A stretch of 64,000 nt of DNA from Halobacillus halophilus (GCF_020171985.1 NZ_JAIVAL010000001.1:806001-870000), one strand, 5' to 3'. Shown: positions 37,624 through 47,162, counted from the first letter of the stretch. Made by a program: numbers and translations. Notes: generated by a model from the sequence alone, not told the origin.

Positions 37624-38082
37624 ATGACATTCGAGTACAAAGATATTGTTGTAGCAGTGGATGGTTCAGAAACAGCAGAGGGTGCTTTCAAAAAAGCAAT
37701 TGATATTGCTAATCGAAATGATGCTAAACTGGTTCTAGCACATGTAGTAGACACTCGAGCTTTTGCTACGGTAGAGGCTTACGATCGTTCTTTGGCCATA
37801 CGCGCGGAAAAGTACGCAACGGATTTATTAAATGATTATAAGTCTAAAGCGGAAAAAGCAGGCGTTACCAACGTACAAGTAGTTGTTGAGTATGGTTCCC
37901 CAAAAATAAAAATTGCTAAAGATGTGGCCCCAAAACATAATGCAGACCTTATCATATGCGGGGCTACCGGTCTAAATGCCATGGAACGCTTTTTCATTGG
38001 AAGTGTTTCTGAGCATATTACCCGTTACGCCACCTGTGATGTCCTTGTTGTACGTCCGGAAAAGTCAGTTGTAGAAGAATAA
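37624..38082 (+). CDS. Universal stress protein (UspA family)
   Basis: 152-aa single-domain USP. Begins with the beta strand DIVVAVDGSETAEGA, and has the ATP-binding glycine pattern GATGLNAMERFFIGS near residues 117-131, so the ATP-binding subclass is likely. ATG 37624 with AGGAAGGGGG upstream. Cytoplasmic stress-related protein; its own transcription unit bounded by a promoter and a strong terminator. Confidence 0.92.
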   Translation: MTFEYKDIVVAVDGSETAEGAFKKAIDIANRNDAKLVLAHVVDTRAFATVEAYDRSLAIRAEKYATDLLNDYKSKAEKAGVTNVQVVVEYGSPKIKIAKDVAPKHNADLIICGATGLNAMERFFIGSVSEHITRYATCDVLVVRPEKSVVEE

Positions 38083-38120
38083 AAATAACCCCCATCAACT
38101 AAGATGGGGGTTATTTTTAT
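38081..38120. terminator. Bidirectional terminator between usp and moaB
   Basis: Perfect 16-bp stem AAAAATAACCCCCATC (38081-38096) with GATGGGGGTTATTTTT (38103-38118), 6-nt loop, with U-rich tails in both directions. It overlaps the moaB stop codon. Confidence 0.93.
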
Positions 38121-38632
38121 TCTTCTTTATTAATTTCTCGGACAACATGTGAAATTTCCGGCAGTATCAGACGGTCCATAGCCAATTTTACCGCGCCGCT
38201 TGATCCTGGCATTGAAAAAACAGCTGTTTTTTCACTAACTCCCGCTGTTGCTCGTGATAAAAGTGCAGCTGAACCAATATCTTCGTTGTAGCTCAGCATC
38301 CGGAACAGTTCACCGAATCCGGGGATCTCTTTTGTGATTAAAGCTTGAACTGCTTCAATCGTAACATCTCGATCCGCAATACCCGTTCCTCCATTTAAGA
38401 GAACTACGTCAATATCCGGGTTATCCAATCCTTGCTTAACAGCCTCTGCTATTCTTGTTTGATCATCCTTAACAATCTTATATTCATTAACCTTATGCTC
38501 AGATTGCTCTGTAAGTTTTTCGATAATAATCTTTCCGCTCTTATCTGTATCCGTATTTCGAGTATCACTTATGGTAAGAACCATGCACCTTACCGATGAA
38601 GGAGCTTCTCTCTTATGATCTTCGACTGCCAT
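38117..38632 (-). CDS. moaB: MoaB/MogA family molybdenum cofactor biosynthesis protein
   Basis: 171-aa protein of the MoaB/Mog family, which adenylylates molybdopterin before metal insertion. Motifs LNGGTGIADRDVT and SMPGSSGAVKLAMD are intact. Start ATG 38632 (GTG 38635 is possible); AGGAGGAAG upstream. It overlaps the end of the upstream EcsC-family gene by 20 bp, so they are co-transcribed. B. subtilis moaB lies beside ackA as well. No other Mo-cofactor genes are nearby. Confidence 0.92.
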   Translation of the reverse strand: MAVEDHKREAPSSVRCMVLTISDTRNTDTDKSGKIIIEKLTEQSEHKVNEYKIVKDDQTRIAEAVKQGLDNPDIDVVLLNGGTGIADRDVTIEAVQALITKEIPGFGELFRMLSYNEDIGSAALLSRATAGVSEKTAVFSMPGSSGAVKLAMDRLILPEISHVVREINKEE

Positions 38633-39464
38633 CACTCTCTTCCTCCTTATGATCCAGTAAGTACCGATATTGATAAAATTTCATTGCAAATTCAGTTACC
38701 TGTCTTGTTAAATGATAATTAGAATAAGCACCTATTGCTATACTTATAAAAGGAAGACCCTGAAAGATTTTTTTACGGAACATTAAAATGAACATCGATT
38801 TGAAACATTGTTTAATAGGCTGCTCAAGCCATGATTCATTTGTTAGCTGATCGTTCCCTTCAAAAACATAAGGATGTTCATTACGACTCACTTCACCCAT
38901 CAATTCATTCCACGCGTGAACCTGAAGCCGTTTAGGCAGAGTAGCCGCGTGAAAAACTTTTAAAGAAATCATCATTTCATAAGGATGATTCATTTCATGG
39001 CCGAAAGTCAAACCAATCAACTGCACGGCACGGATATTCATAACCATCATTAAAGGATAGTCAAGTCCGAGTAACAGCCATCCTCCTGTACCTGTCAGCC
39101 CGCCTTGTGCAAAGGAGTAAAGCCTGCCCCTTGCAATTTGCTGCTGAGCTATGTAACTTAGCTGATCTACACTAAGCATCCTATTCATGTCTGTAATATT
39201 CTCAATTTCTTCTGAGAATACCCTGCCTACAGATAAAATCCGCTGCCTCGCTTCATTTTGAAAGGACGTGCCTTGCAAAAAAGCGTGCGTATGAAAAAAC
39301 CAGGCGTCGAGTTTTGAAAAAAACTTTTCCTTTACCTCTGGATCCAAATTATAAAAACTCTGGCGTATCCAATCATCATAAAGCATTTCAAAATCGTTAG
39401 GCTGGTACATCCGGTACTGCTCAAGCCAACTATCAATATCTTTTGCTACGCGTTCATAAGTCAT
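38613..39464 (-). CDS. EcsC family protein
   Basis: 283-aa protein resembling the EcsC family: a mostly helical protein with a hydrophobic GGLTGTGGWLLLGLDYPLMM segment near the middle and a second hydrophobic region FQGLPFISIAIGAYSNYH near the C-terminus, probably membrane-associated. Start ATG 39464, GGGGAG upstream. It overlaps moaB by 20 bp. EcsC is the third gene of the B. subtilis ecs operon. The molecular role is unknown. Confidence 0.8.
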   Translation of the reverse strand: MTYERVAKDIDSWLEQYRMYQPNDFEMLYDDWIRQSFYNLDPEVKEKFFSKLDAWFFHTHAFLQGTSFQNEARQRILSVGRVFSEEIENITDMNRMLSVDQLSYIAQQQIARGRLYSFAQGGLTGTGGWLLLGLDYPLMMVMNIRAVQLIGLTFGHEMNHPYEMMISLKVFHAATLPKRLQVHAWNELMGEVSRNEHPYVFEGNDQLTNESWLEQPIKQCFKSMFILMFRKKIFQGLPFISIAIGAYSNYHLTRQVTEFAMKFYQYRYLLDHKEEESDGSRRS

Positions 39465-39516
39465 GAACAACACTCCCCACCGGTTCACTCTTATTATTAT
39501 TGTAGCCTGAATGTTC

Positions 39517-39560
39517 AAAAAAAAGCAATGGCTCTCTGATTGATTCAGACGCCATTGCTA
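39517..39560 (-). terminator. Intrinsic terminator after ackA
   Basis: AGCAATGGC (39524-39532) pairs with GCCATTGCT (39551-39559) across an 18-nt loop that can pair further (TCTGATTGATTCAGA). Minus-strand tail TTTTTTTG. Confidence 0.85.
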
Positions 39561-39568
39561 CTAAATAT

Positions 39569-40759
39569 TTATAGACCTTTTTCTACTGTATCACGAGCTA
39601 TCATAACCTCTTCATTGGTCGGGATGACCATCACTTTCACAGGTGAATGAGGGTAGTTAACGAATGCTTCTTTTCCGCGAATCTGATTTAGAGATGGGTC
39701 CCAGTAAACTCCCATAAACTCCAGACCTTTTAATACGCGCTCCCGCATGGTATAACTGTTTTCACCCACACCGGCAGTGAAAATAATTCCATCAATTCCG
39801 TGCATACGAGCGGCATAGGAACCAATATATTTGTGGATACGTGCAGCAAACACTTCAAGAGCCAGCTCCGCACGCTCATCACCTTCACTCGCACGGATCT
39901 CTATGTCCCGAAGGTCACTAGAAAAACCGGAAAGAGCCAGCATACCACTTTCTTTATTTAATACATTCATAACTTCATTCGCTGTTTTTCCTGTTTTCTC
40001 CATAATGAAAGGTATGAGAGCAGGGTCAATGTTTCCGGAACGAGTTCCCATCGTAACACCTGCAAGTGGTGTGAAGCCCATGGATGTATCAATTGATTTA
40101 CCACCTTCGATTGCCGCGATACTTGCTCCATTACCTAAATGGCACGATAACAGTCGCAGTTGTTCTACAGGGCGGCCCATCATCTCTGCCGCACGCTCCG
40201 ATACATATTTATGAGATGTACCGTGGAAACCGTATTTACGTATGCCATACTCCTCATAATATTCATAAGGAAGGCTGTAAAGATAGGATTGTTCCGGCAT
40301 GGACTGATGGAATGCTGTATCAAATACCGCAACGTGAGGGACTTCCGGAAGAACCTCACGGAATGCGCGAATTCCAGTTAGGTTTGCCGGATTATGCAAC
40401 GGGGCAAGATCTGACACTTCCTCAATTTCCTTAATGACTTGGTCCGTTATTAACACAGATTCACTAAAACGTTCTCCTCCGTGAACTACACGGTGGCCAA
40501 CACCATTAATTTCATCTAAAGAATCGATTACTCCATTAGATGTCAGTTTATCAAGAAGAATTTTCACAGCTTCTCCGTGATCTGGAATATCAGTCACTGT
40601 CTTATCTTTTTCATCATTCACTTCAATTGTAAATACCGCATCCTCAAGTCCGATACGTTCTACTAGCCCTTTAGTAATTACAGTTTCCTCAGGCATGTCA
40701 ATCAATTGAAATTTTAGTGATGAACTGCCTGCATTTATAGCAAGAATTTTATTACTCAA
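39569..40759 (-). CDS. ackA: Acetate kinase
   Basis: Interconverts acetyl phosphate and acetate with ATP formation in overflow metabolism; 396 aa, usual length. Begins [15 protein letters not shown], then [25 protein letters not shown] and a C-terminal [18 protein letters not shown] precedes the ATG. Its promoter and an upstream cre site are in 40807-40863, suggesting CcpA-dependent activation as in B. subtilis. Confidence 0.97.
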   Translation of the reverse strand: MSNKILAINAGSSSLKFQLIDMPEETVITKGLVERIGLEDAVFTIEVNDEKDKTVTDIPDHGEAVKILLDKLTSNGVIDSLDEINGVGHRVVHGGERFSESVLITDQVIKEIEEVSDLAPLHNPANLTGIRAFREVLPEVPHVAVFDTAFHQSMPEQSYLYSLPYEYYEEYGIRKYGFHGTSHKYVSERAAEMMGRPVEQLRLLSCHLGNGASIAAIEGGKSIDTSMGFTPLAGVTMGTRSGNIDPALIPFIMEKTGKTANEVMNVLNKESGMLALSGFSSDLRDIEIRASEGDERAELALEVFAARIHKYIGSYAARMHGIDGIIFTAGVGENSYTMRERVLKGLEFMGVYWDPSLNQIRGKEAFVNYPHSPVKVMVIPTNEEVMIARDTVEKGL

Positions 40760-40806
40760 CGTTGCTCATCCCCTTACAATTAGGTTCGTATGTTTCTACC
40801 ACTACC

Positions 40807-40835
40807 ATTTAACCACCCGTTTCCCTCATTTTCAA
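40807..40835 (-). promoter_or_regulatory. Sigma-A promoter of ackA
   Basis: On the minus strand: TTGAAA (40835-40830), 17-nt spacer, TTAAAT (40812-40807), giving a start near 40800, about 40 bp before the ATG. Confidence 0.7.
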
Positions 40836-40848
40836 GATAGAAAGAACA

Positions 40849-40863
40849 TGATAACGTTTACTT
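40849..40863 (-). promoter_or_regulatory. CcpA cre site upstream of ackA
   Basis: Minus-strand AAGTAAACGTTATCA matches the cre consensus WTGNAANCGNWNNCW at all but one of the specified positions. Its centre is about 56 bp upstream of the predicted start, the position from which CcpA activates ackA in B. subtilis. Confidence 0.75.
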
Positions 40864-40881
40864 CTTATATTCGTTATTTTC

Positions 40882-41874
40882 TCACAATTGTGCAGTTTTA
40901 TATTCATCAAACCATTGATTCATTTGACCGAGAATGTCACCCATAGCGTTTGGATTTTTAAAGGACGGAAGCTTGACAAGCAGAGCCTGCTTCGGCGGCT
41001 TAGTTTCTGGACCTTTCTTTTGAAGGATCAGGATACTTTTACCATGTTTCTCATTTTTAAATAACGAATCGGAAAGCTGTAGCATACCGACTATATGAGC
41101 ATTTTCCCTTAAAAATGCATTCAGCTCCCTCGACTGGTCACTTTCAAATAAGAAGTTCGGGACGATAAACATTAAATATCCGCCCTCTTTTGTGTAGTTC
41201 AATCCTTGTTCAATGAACAAGTGATGCGCATAGGAGTGCCCCTCTTCCGCTCTTAGCTGATAACGTGATGCCTGGACATCATCGGGATAATAACCTACCG
41301 GAAGATCAGCCAGCACAAAATCCACAGGCTCCATCAAAAATGGCTGCAAACTGTCCTGGTGGAAGAACTCAATATTATTCTTTTGTAAGTTGGCATTGGT
41401 TACGGCTAACTGTATGAGTGTAGGGTCCACCTCACTTGCGTATGCTGTTAATGGCATTTCAAGCTGGTTCATTACAGAAGTAATTAAGTTTCCTGAACCT
41501 GAGGCAGGATCAAATAACTTCAGGTTTTCTTCGTTATCAAAAAGTTTAGAAGCCAAATAGCCCATAAACATTGCTACAGAATCAGGAGTGATTAAATGCT
41601 GCTGCTGTGTCGCTCCTTTCATACCTTTTAAGATAGCAAGTTGTACGGCTTTTCGGATTTCTTCTTTTTCAAAATTATCCTTATTGATCTTCGTAAGCTC
41701 ATTGGTAAGCTTCGTTTGAAGTTCTTTGCTCATATCCTTAAAAGGCTGTCCATTGAACAAAATGTCTAATGTTTCAGCGATGGCTTCCAAATAAGTAATA
41801 TTCATATCTTGAGAAATCATATCAGCTGTTTCATCTACCCACTGAAATAGTTTTTCTACCTGTTCTTGCTTCAT
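40882..41874 (-). CDS. ytxK: YtxK class I SAM-dependent methyltransferase
   Basis: 330-aa protein of the N6-DNA-methylase fold. SAM motif LFDPASGSGNLITSV. The catalytic NPPY/F motif is altered to ADLPVGYYP, so adenine methylation is doubtful. An N-terminal helical domain (about 1-90) precedes it. Start ATG 41874 has GGAG 7 nt upstream; an ATG six bases earlier is too close to it. It lies upstream of ackA as in B. subtilis. Substrate unknown. Confidence 0.88.
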   Translation of the reverse strand: MKQEQVEKLFQWVDETADMISQDMNITYLEAIAETLDILFNGQPFKDMSKELQTKLTNELTKINKDNFEKEEIRKAVQLAILKGMKGATQQQHLITPDSVAMFMGYLASKLFDNEENLKLFDPASGSGNLITSVMNQLEMPLTAYASEVDPTLIQLAVTNANLQKNNIEFFHQDSLQPFLMEPVDFVLADLPVGYYPDDVQASRYQLRAEEGHSYAHHLFIEQGLNYTKEGGYLMFIVPNFLFESDQSRELNAFLRENAHIVGMLQLSDSLFKNEKHGKSILILQKKGPETKPPKQALLVKLPSFKNPNAMGDILGQMNQWFDEYKTAQL

Positions 41875-42111
41875 CTTCATTCTCCTTTTCAGCCTGCCTG
41901 GTCAAACAAGAAATTGACGCATTTACTTTAACCAGTAATGCGCCAGCTTGATTGTAATTGCGCTGTTCCGAATTAAACTCTACCCCCACCATATCGAATA
42001 ATGCAGCGGGTTTCAACAATACGCTACTTTACCGATTAGTTTGAAAATTGTGTGCGGGAAGAGCATTATAATGATAAAATGACGATAAAGAATACATAAG
42101 GAGGAAGTTTT

Positions 42112-42915
42112 ATGGCTGAACAACGTAGAAACCTATACTTTTATTATCACCCGAACCAGGAACTGGATGAGAAACTTAAACCACTCTATCAATTAGCAAG
42201 AGATAAAGACTTTTCTATCGTGGAAGATTCGAAAAATGCGAACATTATTATTGCCGTCGGCGGTGATGGGACATTTCTGCAGGCTGTGCGAAATACTGGA
42301 TTCAGACAAGATTGCCTCTATGTTGGAATACGAAGTCAAAATGAAGCAGGGCTTTATTGTGACTTTAGTATAGATCATCATGATGAAATGGTAGAAGCAA
42401 TGGAAAATGCCGAAGTTGAAGTTCGTAGATTTCCAATTATTGAAGCAACTGTCAATAATGAATCCACTTTCTATTGTTTAAATGAATGCAGTGTGCGGTC
42501 CACTTTAATTAAATCCATTGACATAGATGTCTATATTGATGACCTACTCTTCGAAACATTCAGGGGAGATGGACTAATTGTAGCCACTCCTACTGGAAGT
42601 ACCGGTTATAATAAGTCCACAAAAGGGGCTGTAGTAGATCCCAAATTACCATGTTTCCAAGTTAGTGAGTTAGCTTCCTTAAACAACAATCGCTTTAGAA
42701 CCCTGGGCTCTTCTTTTATATTAAGCGGTGAGCGCACATTAAAACTCCATGTTCGACAGGATGGAAATGACTATCCGATTATCGGGATGGATAATGAGGC
42801 TTTCTCAATTCGTAATATCTATGATGTTACAGTTCGCCTAAGTGACCAGGTAGTAAAAACCGTCAAGTTGAAAAATAATTCTTATTGGGACCGTGTCAAG
42901 CGCACCTTCCTATAA
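42112..42915 (+). CDS. ppnK: NAD kinase
   Basis: Phosphorylates NAD to NADP; 267 aa. GGDGTFLQAVR (GGDGT active-site motif with catalytic Asp) near residue 51, LNECSVRS, and TPTGSTGYNKSTKGAV are diagnostic. AGGAGGAAGTTTT precedes the ATG. This is the second, YtdI-like, NAD kinase by synteny with B. subtilis. Confidence 0.94.
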   Translation: MAEQRRNLYFYYHPNQELDEKLKPLYQLARDKDFSIVEDSKNANIIIAVGGDGTFLQAVRNTGFRQDCLYVGIRSQNEAGLYCDFSIDHHDEMVEAMENAEVEVRRFPIIEATVNNESTFYCLNECSVRSTLIKSIDIDVYIDDLLFETFRGDGLIVATPTGSTGYNKSTKGAVVDPKLPCFQVSELASLNNNRFRTLGSSFILSGERTLKLHVRQDGNDYPIIGMDNEAFSIRNIYDVTVRLSDQVVKTVKLKNNSYWDRVKRTFL

Positions 42916-42930
42916 AAATACTGTAATAAG

Positions 42931-42967
42931 TTAAATCCGGAGCGGCAGATCCCGCTCCGGATTTTTT
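42931..42967. terminator. Bidirectional terminator between ppnK and ytcJ
   Basis: Perfect 13-bp stem AAATCCGGAGCGG (42933-42945) with CCGCTCCGGATTT (42952-42964), 6-nt loop, then TTT on the plus strand and TAACTTATT on the minus strand. Confidence 0.88.
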
Positions 42968-44552
42968 AACGTTGGTAGACAACCTCTTCATCTATTACAG
43001 TCATCGTAACAGTAGCATCGGCCAATTCATGAGGCTTTAGTGCAAAAAGATCGCGGTCAAGTATAGTAAAATCCGCATTATAACCTGACTGTATCACCCC
43101 TTGCGAATCCTCTCTTGCAATGGCCATAGCACTTCCTTTCGTGTATAAGGATATGGCTTCAAAGACCGAAAGTTTTTCTTCTACTTGATACACCAAATGA
43201 TCGTAGGTTGCTCTTCGATCTACAGCAGCACGAATGCCCAATAAAGGATTAATTTCTTCAATAGGAGCGTCAGATCCCCCTGCACACATGATCCCAGCAT
43301 CCATAAGAGTCTTCCAGGAATAAGAATTTTTAAGTCTTACATTTCCTATCCGTTCCATAACCCAGGGAAAATCAGAAGCTACAAAAGTGGGCTGTATATC
43401 TAGTACGACATTCATATTTTTTAATTTCTGAATTAAATCTGGTCTTAAAATCTGAGCATGTATGATTCGATCTCTTTCTCCTGTAGGAAGCGGTTCATCT
43501 TCTATGGCTTGAATAACCGCTTCTACTGCCCGATCTCCAATTGCATGAACGGCTATAGGCATCATACGTTTACGTGCTTTCTTAACTAATGAAGTCAACT
43601 GCTCCTGAGTGTGGATAGGGACACCAAAGTTCCCCGGATCATCTGAATAAGCTTCCGACAACCAGGCAGTCCTCCCGCCAAGAGCCCCATCTGAAAAAAT
43701 CTTCAGCGCGCCTAACTCTACAAAATCAGTTCCTTTCTTGTAGCCAAGAGACTCTTCGTCCATTTGTTCTACCACTCCATTATGAACAAGTAAATGAGCT
43801 CTAAACTTCAATTTTGAACCATCAATCACATCGGTATAGGCGTCGAAGGTTTTTTTAAATCCCCCATAATAATTAAGGTCTTCGCTATGTCCTCCAACGA
43901 GGCCGTATTTATGCATATCCCTAACAGCAAGCTCTGTAGCCTTTCTTAAATAGTCTTTCGTTACTTCCGGCATTGCTCTTTTAATCATATCCTGAGCCTT
44001 CTCATGGAAGAAACCAGTAGCGTTTCCTTCATTATCCCTCACGATCACACCACCTTGTGGATCAGGTGTGTTTTTATCAATTCCGGCAAGCTTCATAGCC
44101 TCAGAATTGGCAAGTACCGCATGCCTGCACACTCTTGTGAGCATCATTGGATGCTGGGAAGATATTTCGTCCAGTTCGTCTTTATGTATAATTCGTTTAT
44201 TTTCCCATTGATTTTCATTCCATCCATCACCAATAATCCACTCTCCAGGATTTAATTGTTCCGCATGAAGTTTCAAAGCCTGCTTCACTTCTTCAGCTGA
44301 TTTCATGAATGTTAAATCCAGGCGCATCAAACGTTCTCCATGCCCGATTATATGGAGGTGGCTGTCCGTGAATCCTGGATACATAACCGCACCTTTTAGA
44401 TCATGTTCTTCTGTAATTTCATTCTTATAGGTTTTATATAGATCTTGAGTATCCCCTATCTCCAGTATCTTTCCATTCTTTGTAACAACGGCTTCTACCC
44501 AGACGCCTTCTCTTTCCATCGTATAGATTTTTCCACCGTACCAAAGCTTCAT
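42966..44552 (-). CDS. ytcJ: YtcJ-like amidohydrolase family protein
   Basis: 528-aa amidohydrolase_3 enzyme. Metal-binding GFTDSHLHIIGHG near residue 62, VHAIGDRAVEAV, HAQILRPDLIQKL, and a late GGSDAPIEEINP with the catalytic Asp. Cytoplasmic; no signal peptide. YtcJ relatives hydrolyse N-acyl or formamide bonds. The substrate here is unknown. Confidence 0.9.
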   Translation of the reverse strand: MKLWYGGKIYTMEREGVWVEAVVTKNGKILEIGDTQDLYKTYKNEITEEHDLKGAVMYPGFTDSHLHIIGHGERLMRLDLTFMKSAEEVKQALKLHAEQLNPGEWIIGDGWNENQWENKRIIHKDELDEISSQHPMMLTRVCRHAVLANSEAMKLAGIDKNTPDPQGGVIVRDNEGNATGFFHEKAQDMIKRAMPEVTKDYLRKATELAVRDMHKYGLVGGHSEDLNYYGGFKKTFDAYTDVIDGSKLKFRAHLLVHNGVVEQMDEESLGYKKGTDFVELGALKIFSDGALGGRTAWLSEAYSDDPGNFGVPIHTQEQLTSLVKKARKRMMPIAVHAIGDRAVEAVIQAIEDEPLPTGERDRIIHAQILRPDLIQKLKNMNVVLDIQPTFVASDFPWVMERIGNVRLKNSYSWKTLMDAGIMCAGGSDAPIEEINPLLGIRAAVDRRATYDHLVYQVEEKLSVFEAISLYTKGSAMAIAREDSQGVIQSGYNADFTILDRDLFALKPHELADATVTMTVIDEEVVYQR

Positions 44553-44626
44553 GTCTATCCATCCTCCCCAATTATCTGTTTCCTTCTTGTTCTATATATT
44601 CATCATATATCATGAGCTCCATATAT

Positions 44627-44667
44627 AGAAAGAAGATGCTTCACTATTATTCTGAGCATCTTCTTCT
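44627..44667 (-). terminator. Intrinsic terminator after thiI
   Basis: AGAAGATGCT (44631-44640) pairs with AGCATCTTCT (44655-44664), with a 14-nt loop. Minus-strand tail TTCTATAT. Confidence 0.75.
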
Positions 44668-44680
44668 TATCATTATTAAA

Positions 44681-45889
44681 CTATAATAAGTCACTAAAGT
44701 CATTTTTTTGGTCTTTTCCTGCTAAATGGTCAACTTCTACAATATAAGTCTCATCGAGAGCCTTTTCAATGTCTGCACTAAAGTCACTGTTTGATTCATA
44801 GTAATTTGCATTTTTTCTTGTAGGCATCGTTTTGGGGGATTTCGGTACAAATACAGTACAACAATCTTCGTAAGGACGGATCGAAATATCATAGGTATCA
44901 ATTTTTCTAGCAATATCAATAATTTCAACTTTATCCATAGAAATAAGTGGCCGTAGAACGGGGTAGTTCGTCACTTCATTGATGGTATTCATACTTTCCA
45001 TCGTTTGACTCGCTACTTGACCCAGGCTTTCTCCCGTAGTCATAGACAATATCCCTCGCCTAGCTGCAAGCTTTTCACTAATTCGAAGCATCATTCGTCT
45101 CATAATTGTCATACTATAGCCATCGGGCATTTCTTGATGAATCTTTTGCTGAATAGCTGTAAATGGAACGACATGAACCTTAACCGAGTTTCCGTAATTG
45201 GATAGCTTTTGTGCTAAATCAATCACTTTTTGTTTCGCTCGCTCACTTGTATAAGGAGGGGAATGAAAGTGAACAGCCTCAAGTTCCACTCCACGCTTCA
45301 TAGTCAGGTAGCCTGCAACAGGGCTGTCTATCCCACCTGAAAGCATAAGCAGAGACTGCCCAGTCGTACCAACTGGAAAACCACCTGCACCAGGATAATC
45401 TTGAGCCGTTATATAGGCTGCCTCCTGGCGTACTTCTACCTTAATTTCTACATCAGGCTGGTGGACATCTACTGTAACCCCATCTGTATTTCTGAGAATA
45501 TATCCTCCCAAAAGAGGATTAAGCTCTTTAGAATCAATTGGAAAATCCTTATCTGAACGCTTAGCTGAAATTTTAAAAGTTTTCGCATGGTCTGCATCCT
45601 GGAAGGCTAACAATACCGCTTTTTTCATTTCTTCTTCTTCTTTATCCACTTTTACAGCAAAACTCAAGCTGTGAATACCAAAAATATCCTGGCATCTATC
45701 CATGACTTCTTGCGGATTTTCACCATTTAACAAGATATACATACGGCCTCTTGTTTTCTGGATTCGAACAGAAGGAAATTCCTTAAGTTTCTTGAACAGA
45801 TTATTCCGAAGCTTTTGCTCAAATATTTTTCTTTTCTTTCCTTTTAAAGCCATTTCTCCATACCGAATCATAATATGATCGAAATTCAT
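44681..45889 (-). CDS. thiI: tRNA 4-thiouridine synthetase ThiI
   Basis: Adenylates U8 of tRNA for sulfur transfer; 402 aa. N-terminal ferredoxin-like region and THUMP domain (about 1-170), then the PP-loop LSGGIDSPVAGYLTM near residue 183. The C-terminal rhodanese domain of E. coli ThiI is absent, as in other Bacillus proteins. It directly follows the nifS-like cysteine desulfurase (3 bp gap), its expected sulfur donor. Confidence 0.95.
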   Translation of the reverse strand: MNFDHIMIRYGEMALKGKKRKIFEQKLRNNLFKKLKEFPSVRIQKTRGRMYILLNGENPQEVMDRCQDIFGIHSLSFAVKVDKEEEEMKKAVLLAFQDADHAKTFKISAKRSDKDFPIDSKELNPLLGGYILRNTDGVTVDVHQPDVEIKVEVRQEAAYITAQDYPGAGGFPVGTTGQSLLMLSGGIDSPVAGYLTMKRGVELEAVHFHSPPYTSERAKQKVIDLAQKLSNYGNSVKVHVVPFTAIQQKIHQEMPDGYSMTIMRRMMLRISEKLAARRGILSMTTGESLGQVASQTMESMNTINEVTNYPVLRPLISMDKVEIIDIARKIDTYDISIRPYEDCCTVFVPKSPKTMPTRKNANYYESNSDFSADIEKALDETYIVEVDHLAGKDQKNDFSDLL

Positions 45890-45892
45890 AGT

Positions 45893-47035
45893 TTATCTCC
45901 TCATCGTTTCTTTTAGTTGTTCAATCGTTTTCTCAAGGGCTTCTATAAACGTAGCAGCTTCTTCTTTCGTATTTTGGTAACTTAGACTAACTCGAAGAGC
46001 AGAACTCGTGCGCTCATAGTCAAGGTTGCATGCCTTTAAGACTGCACTAACCTCTGGTTCCCTGGAGGAGCATGCAGATTTTGTAGAAATATAAATCTCT
46101 TTTTCTCCTAAGGAATGAATAACCACCTCAGGTTTAAATCCAGGAATTGAAAAATTAATGATATGAGGAGCGGAATCCTCCGGTGAATTGATGACCACCT
46201 GTTCCATCTTCTTTAATTCTGACCGTATATATTGATGGATTTGAGATAAATGATCACCCGAATGTTTTTGTTTTTCCAAGATTAAACGTAGTGCTTTCAC
46301 AAAAGCAACATTTGCCGGAAGATTTTCTGTACCCGCTCGCCGTTCAAGCTCTTGATCGCCTCCATGCAGCAAAGGAAAAAGAGAAACATTCTTTCTGATG
46401 ATTAAAGCTCCTGACCCTTTCAATCCGTGGATTTTATGGCCTGAAACTGTGCAAAGGTCAACTCCTGACTCCATTATGGGCATATGAATTTTTCCCAATC
46501 CCTGAACATGATCCACATGAAAAAATACCTTGGGGTAATGCTTAAGTTTACTCCCTATTTCCTTCACGGGCTGTACAGTTCCCAATTCATTATTTACAGA
46601 CATAATACTTACAAGTATGGTGTCTTTACGCAGAGCATCTTCCACACTCTGAGGGTCTACCTTACCTTCTTTATTTACGTCAATATATGTGACCTCAAAC
46701 CCTAACGTTTCCAAAGCGCGAAATGCTTCCAGGACCGAAGGGTGTTCAATTTCAGACGTGATTATATGCTTTCCTCTTGATTGATGCATAAATGCAATTC
46801 CTTTTATCGCCATATTATTACCCTCAGTGCCTCCCGAAGTGAAAATCACTTCTTGAGCTTCTACTCCTAATAGTTGGGCTGCCTGATGACGGGATTGCTG
46901 CATTAAGCGCTCTACTTGACCACCGAAGCTATGGACTGATGATGGGTTACCAAAGAGTTCTCCAGCCACCTTTTGGTAACTATCCAATACTTCAGGAAGA
47001 GGCTTTGTTGTAGCACTATTATCAAAGTAAATCAT
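45893..47035 (-). CDS. nifS: Cysteine desulfurase (NifS/IscS family, ThiI partner)
   Basis: PLP enzyme that takes sulfur from cysteine; 380 aa. PLP Lys in TVSGHKIHGLKGSG, persulfide Cys in STKSACSSREPE, and an aminotransferase class V fold throughout, beginning MIYFDNSATTKPLPEV. It is coupled to thiI and corresponds to B. subtilis NifZ, which supplies ThiI, rather than to the SufS/IscS of Fe-S assembly. Confidence 0.93.
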   Translation of the reverse strand: MIYFDNSATTKPLPEVLDSYQKVAGELFGNPSSVHSFGGQVERLMQQSRHQAAQLLGVEAQEVIFTSGGTEGNNMAIKGIAFMHQSRGKHIITSEIEHPSVLEAFRALETLGFEVTYIDVNKEGKVDPQSVEDALRKDTILVSIMSVNNELGTVQPVKEIGSKLKHYPKVFFHVDHVQGLGKIHMPIMESGVDLCTVSGHKIHGLKGSGALIIRKNVSLFPLLHGGDQELERRAGTENLPANVAFVKALRLILEKQKHSGDHLSQIHQYIRSELKKMEQVVINSPEDSAPHIINFSIPGFKPEVVIHSLGEKEIYISTKSACSSREPEVSAVLKACNLDYERTSSALRVSLSYQNTKEEAATFIEALEKTIEQLKETMRR

Positions 47036-47114
47036 AAAAGGTGAACTCCTTTATTTCAAAATGCAATCCATTATATTATCATACCATCTTTTATAAATAA
47101 ATAGACAGCTCAAG

Positions 47115-47153
47115 CTACAAAAGGACACCTGCTTAACACAGCAGGTGTCCTTT
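47115..47153 (-). terminator. Intrinsic terminator after the ezrA-linked small gene
   Basis: Perfect 13-bp stem AAAGGACACCTGC (47120-47132) with GCAGGTGTCCTTT (47141-47153), 8-nt loop. Minus-strand tail TTTTGTAGC. Confidence 0.88.
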
Positions 47154-47162
47154 AAAAACTTT

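Noticed and set aside
41831-42019. 62-codon minus-strand frame overlapping the start of ytxK
   Set aside because: No ribosome site at its start, and it reads through the ytxK ribosome site into another frame. The product is not recognisable. Kept out as a likely chance frame.
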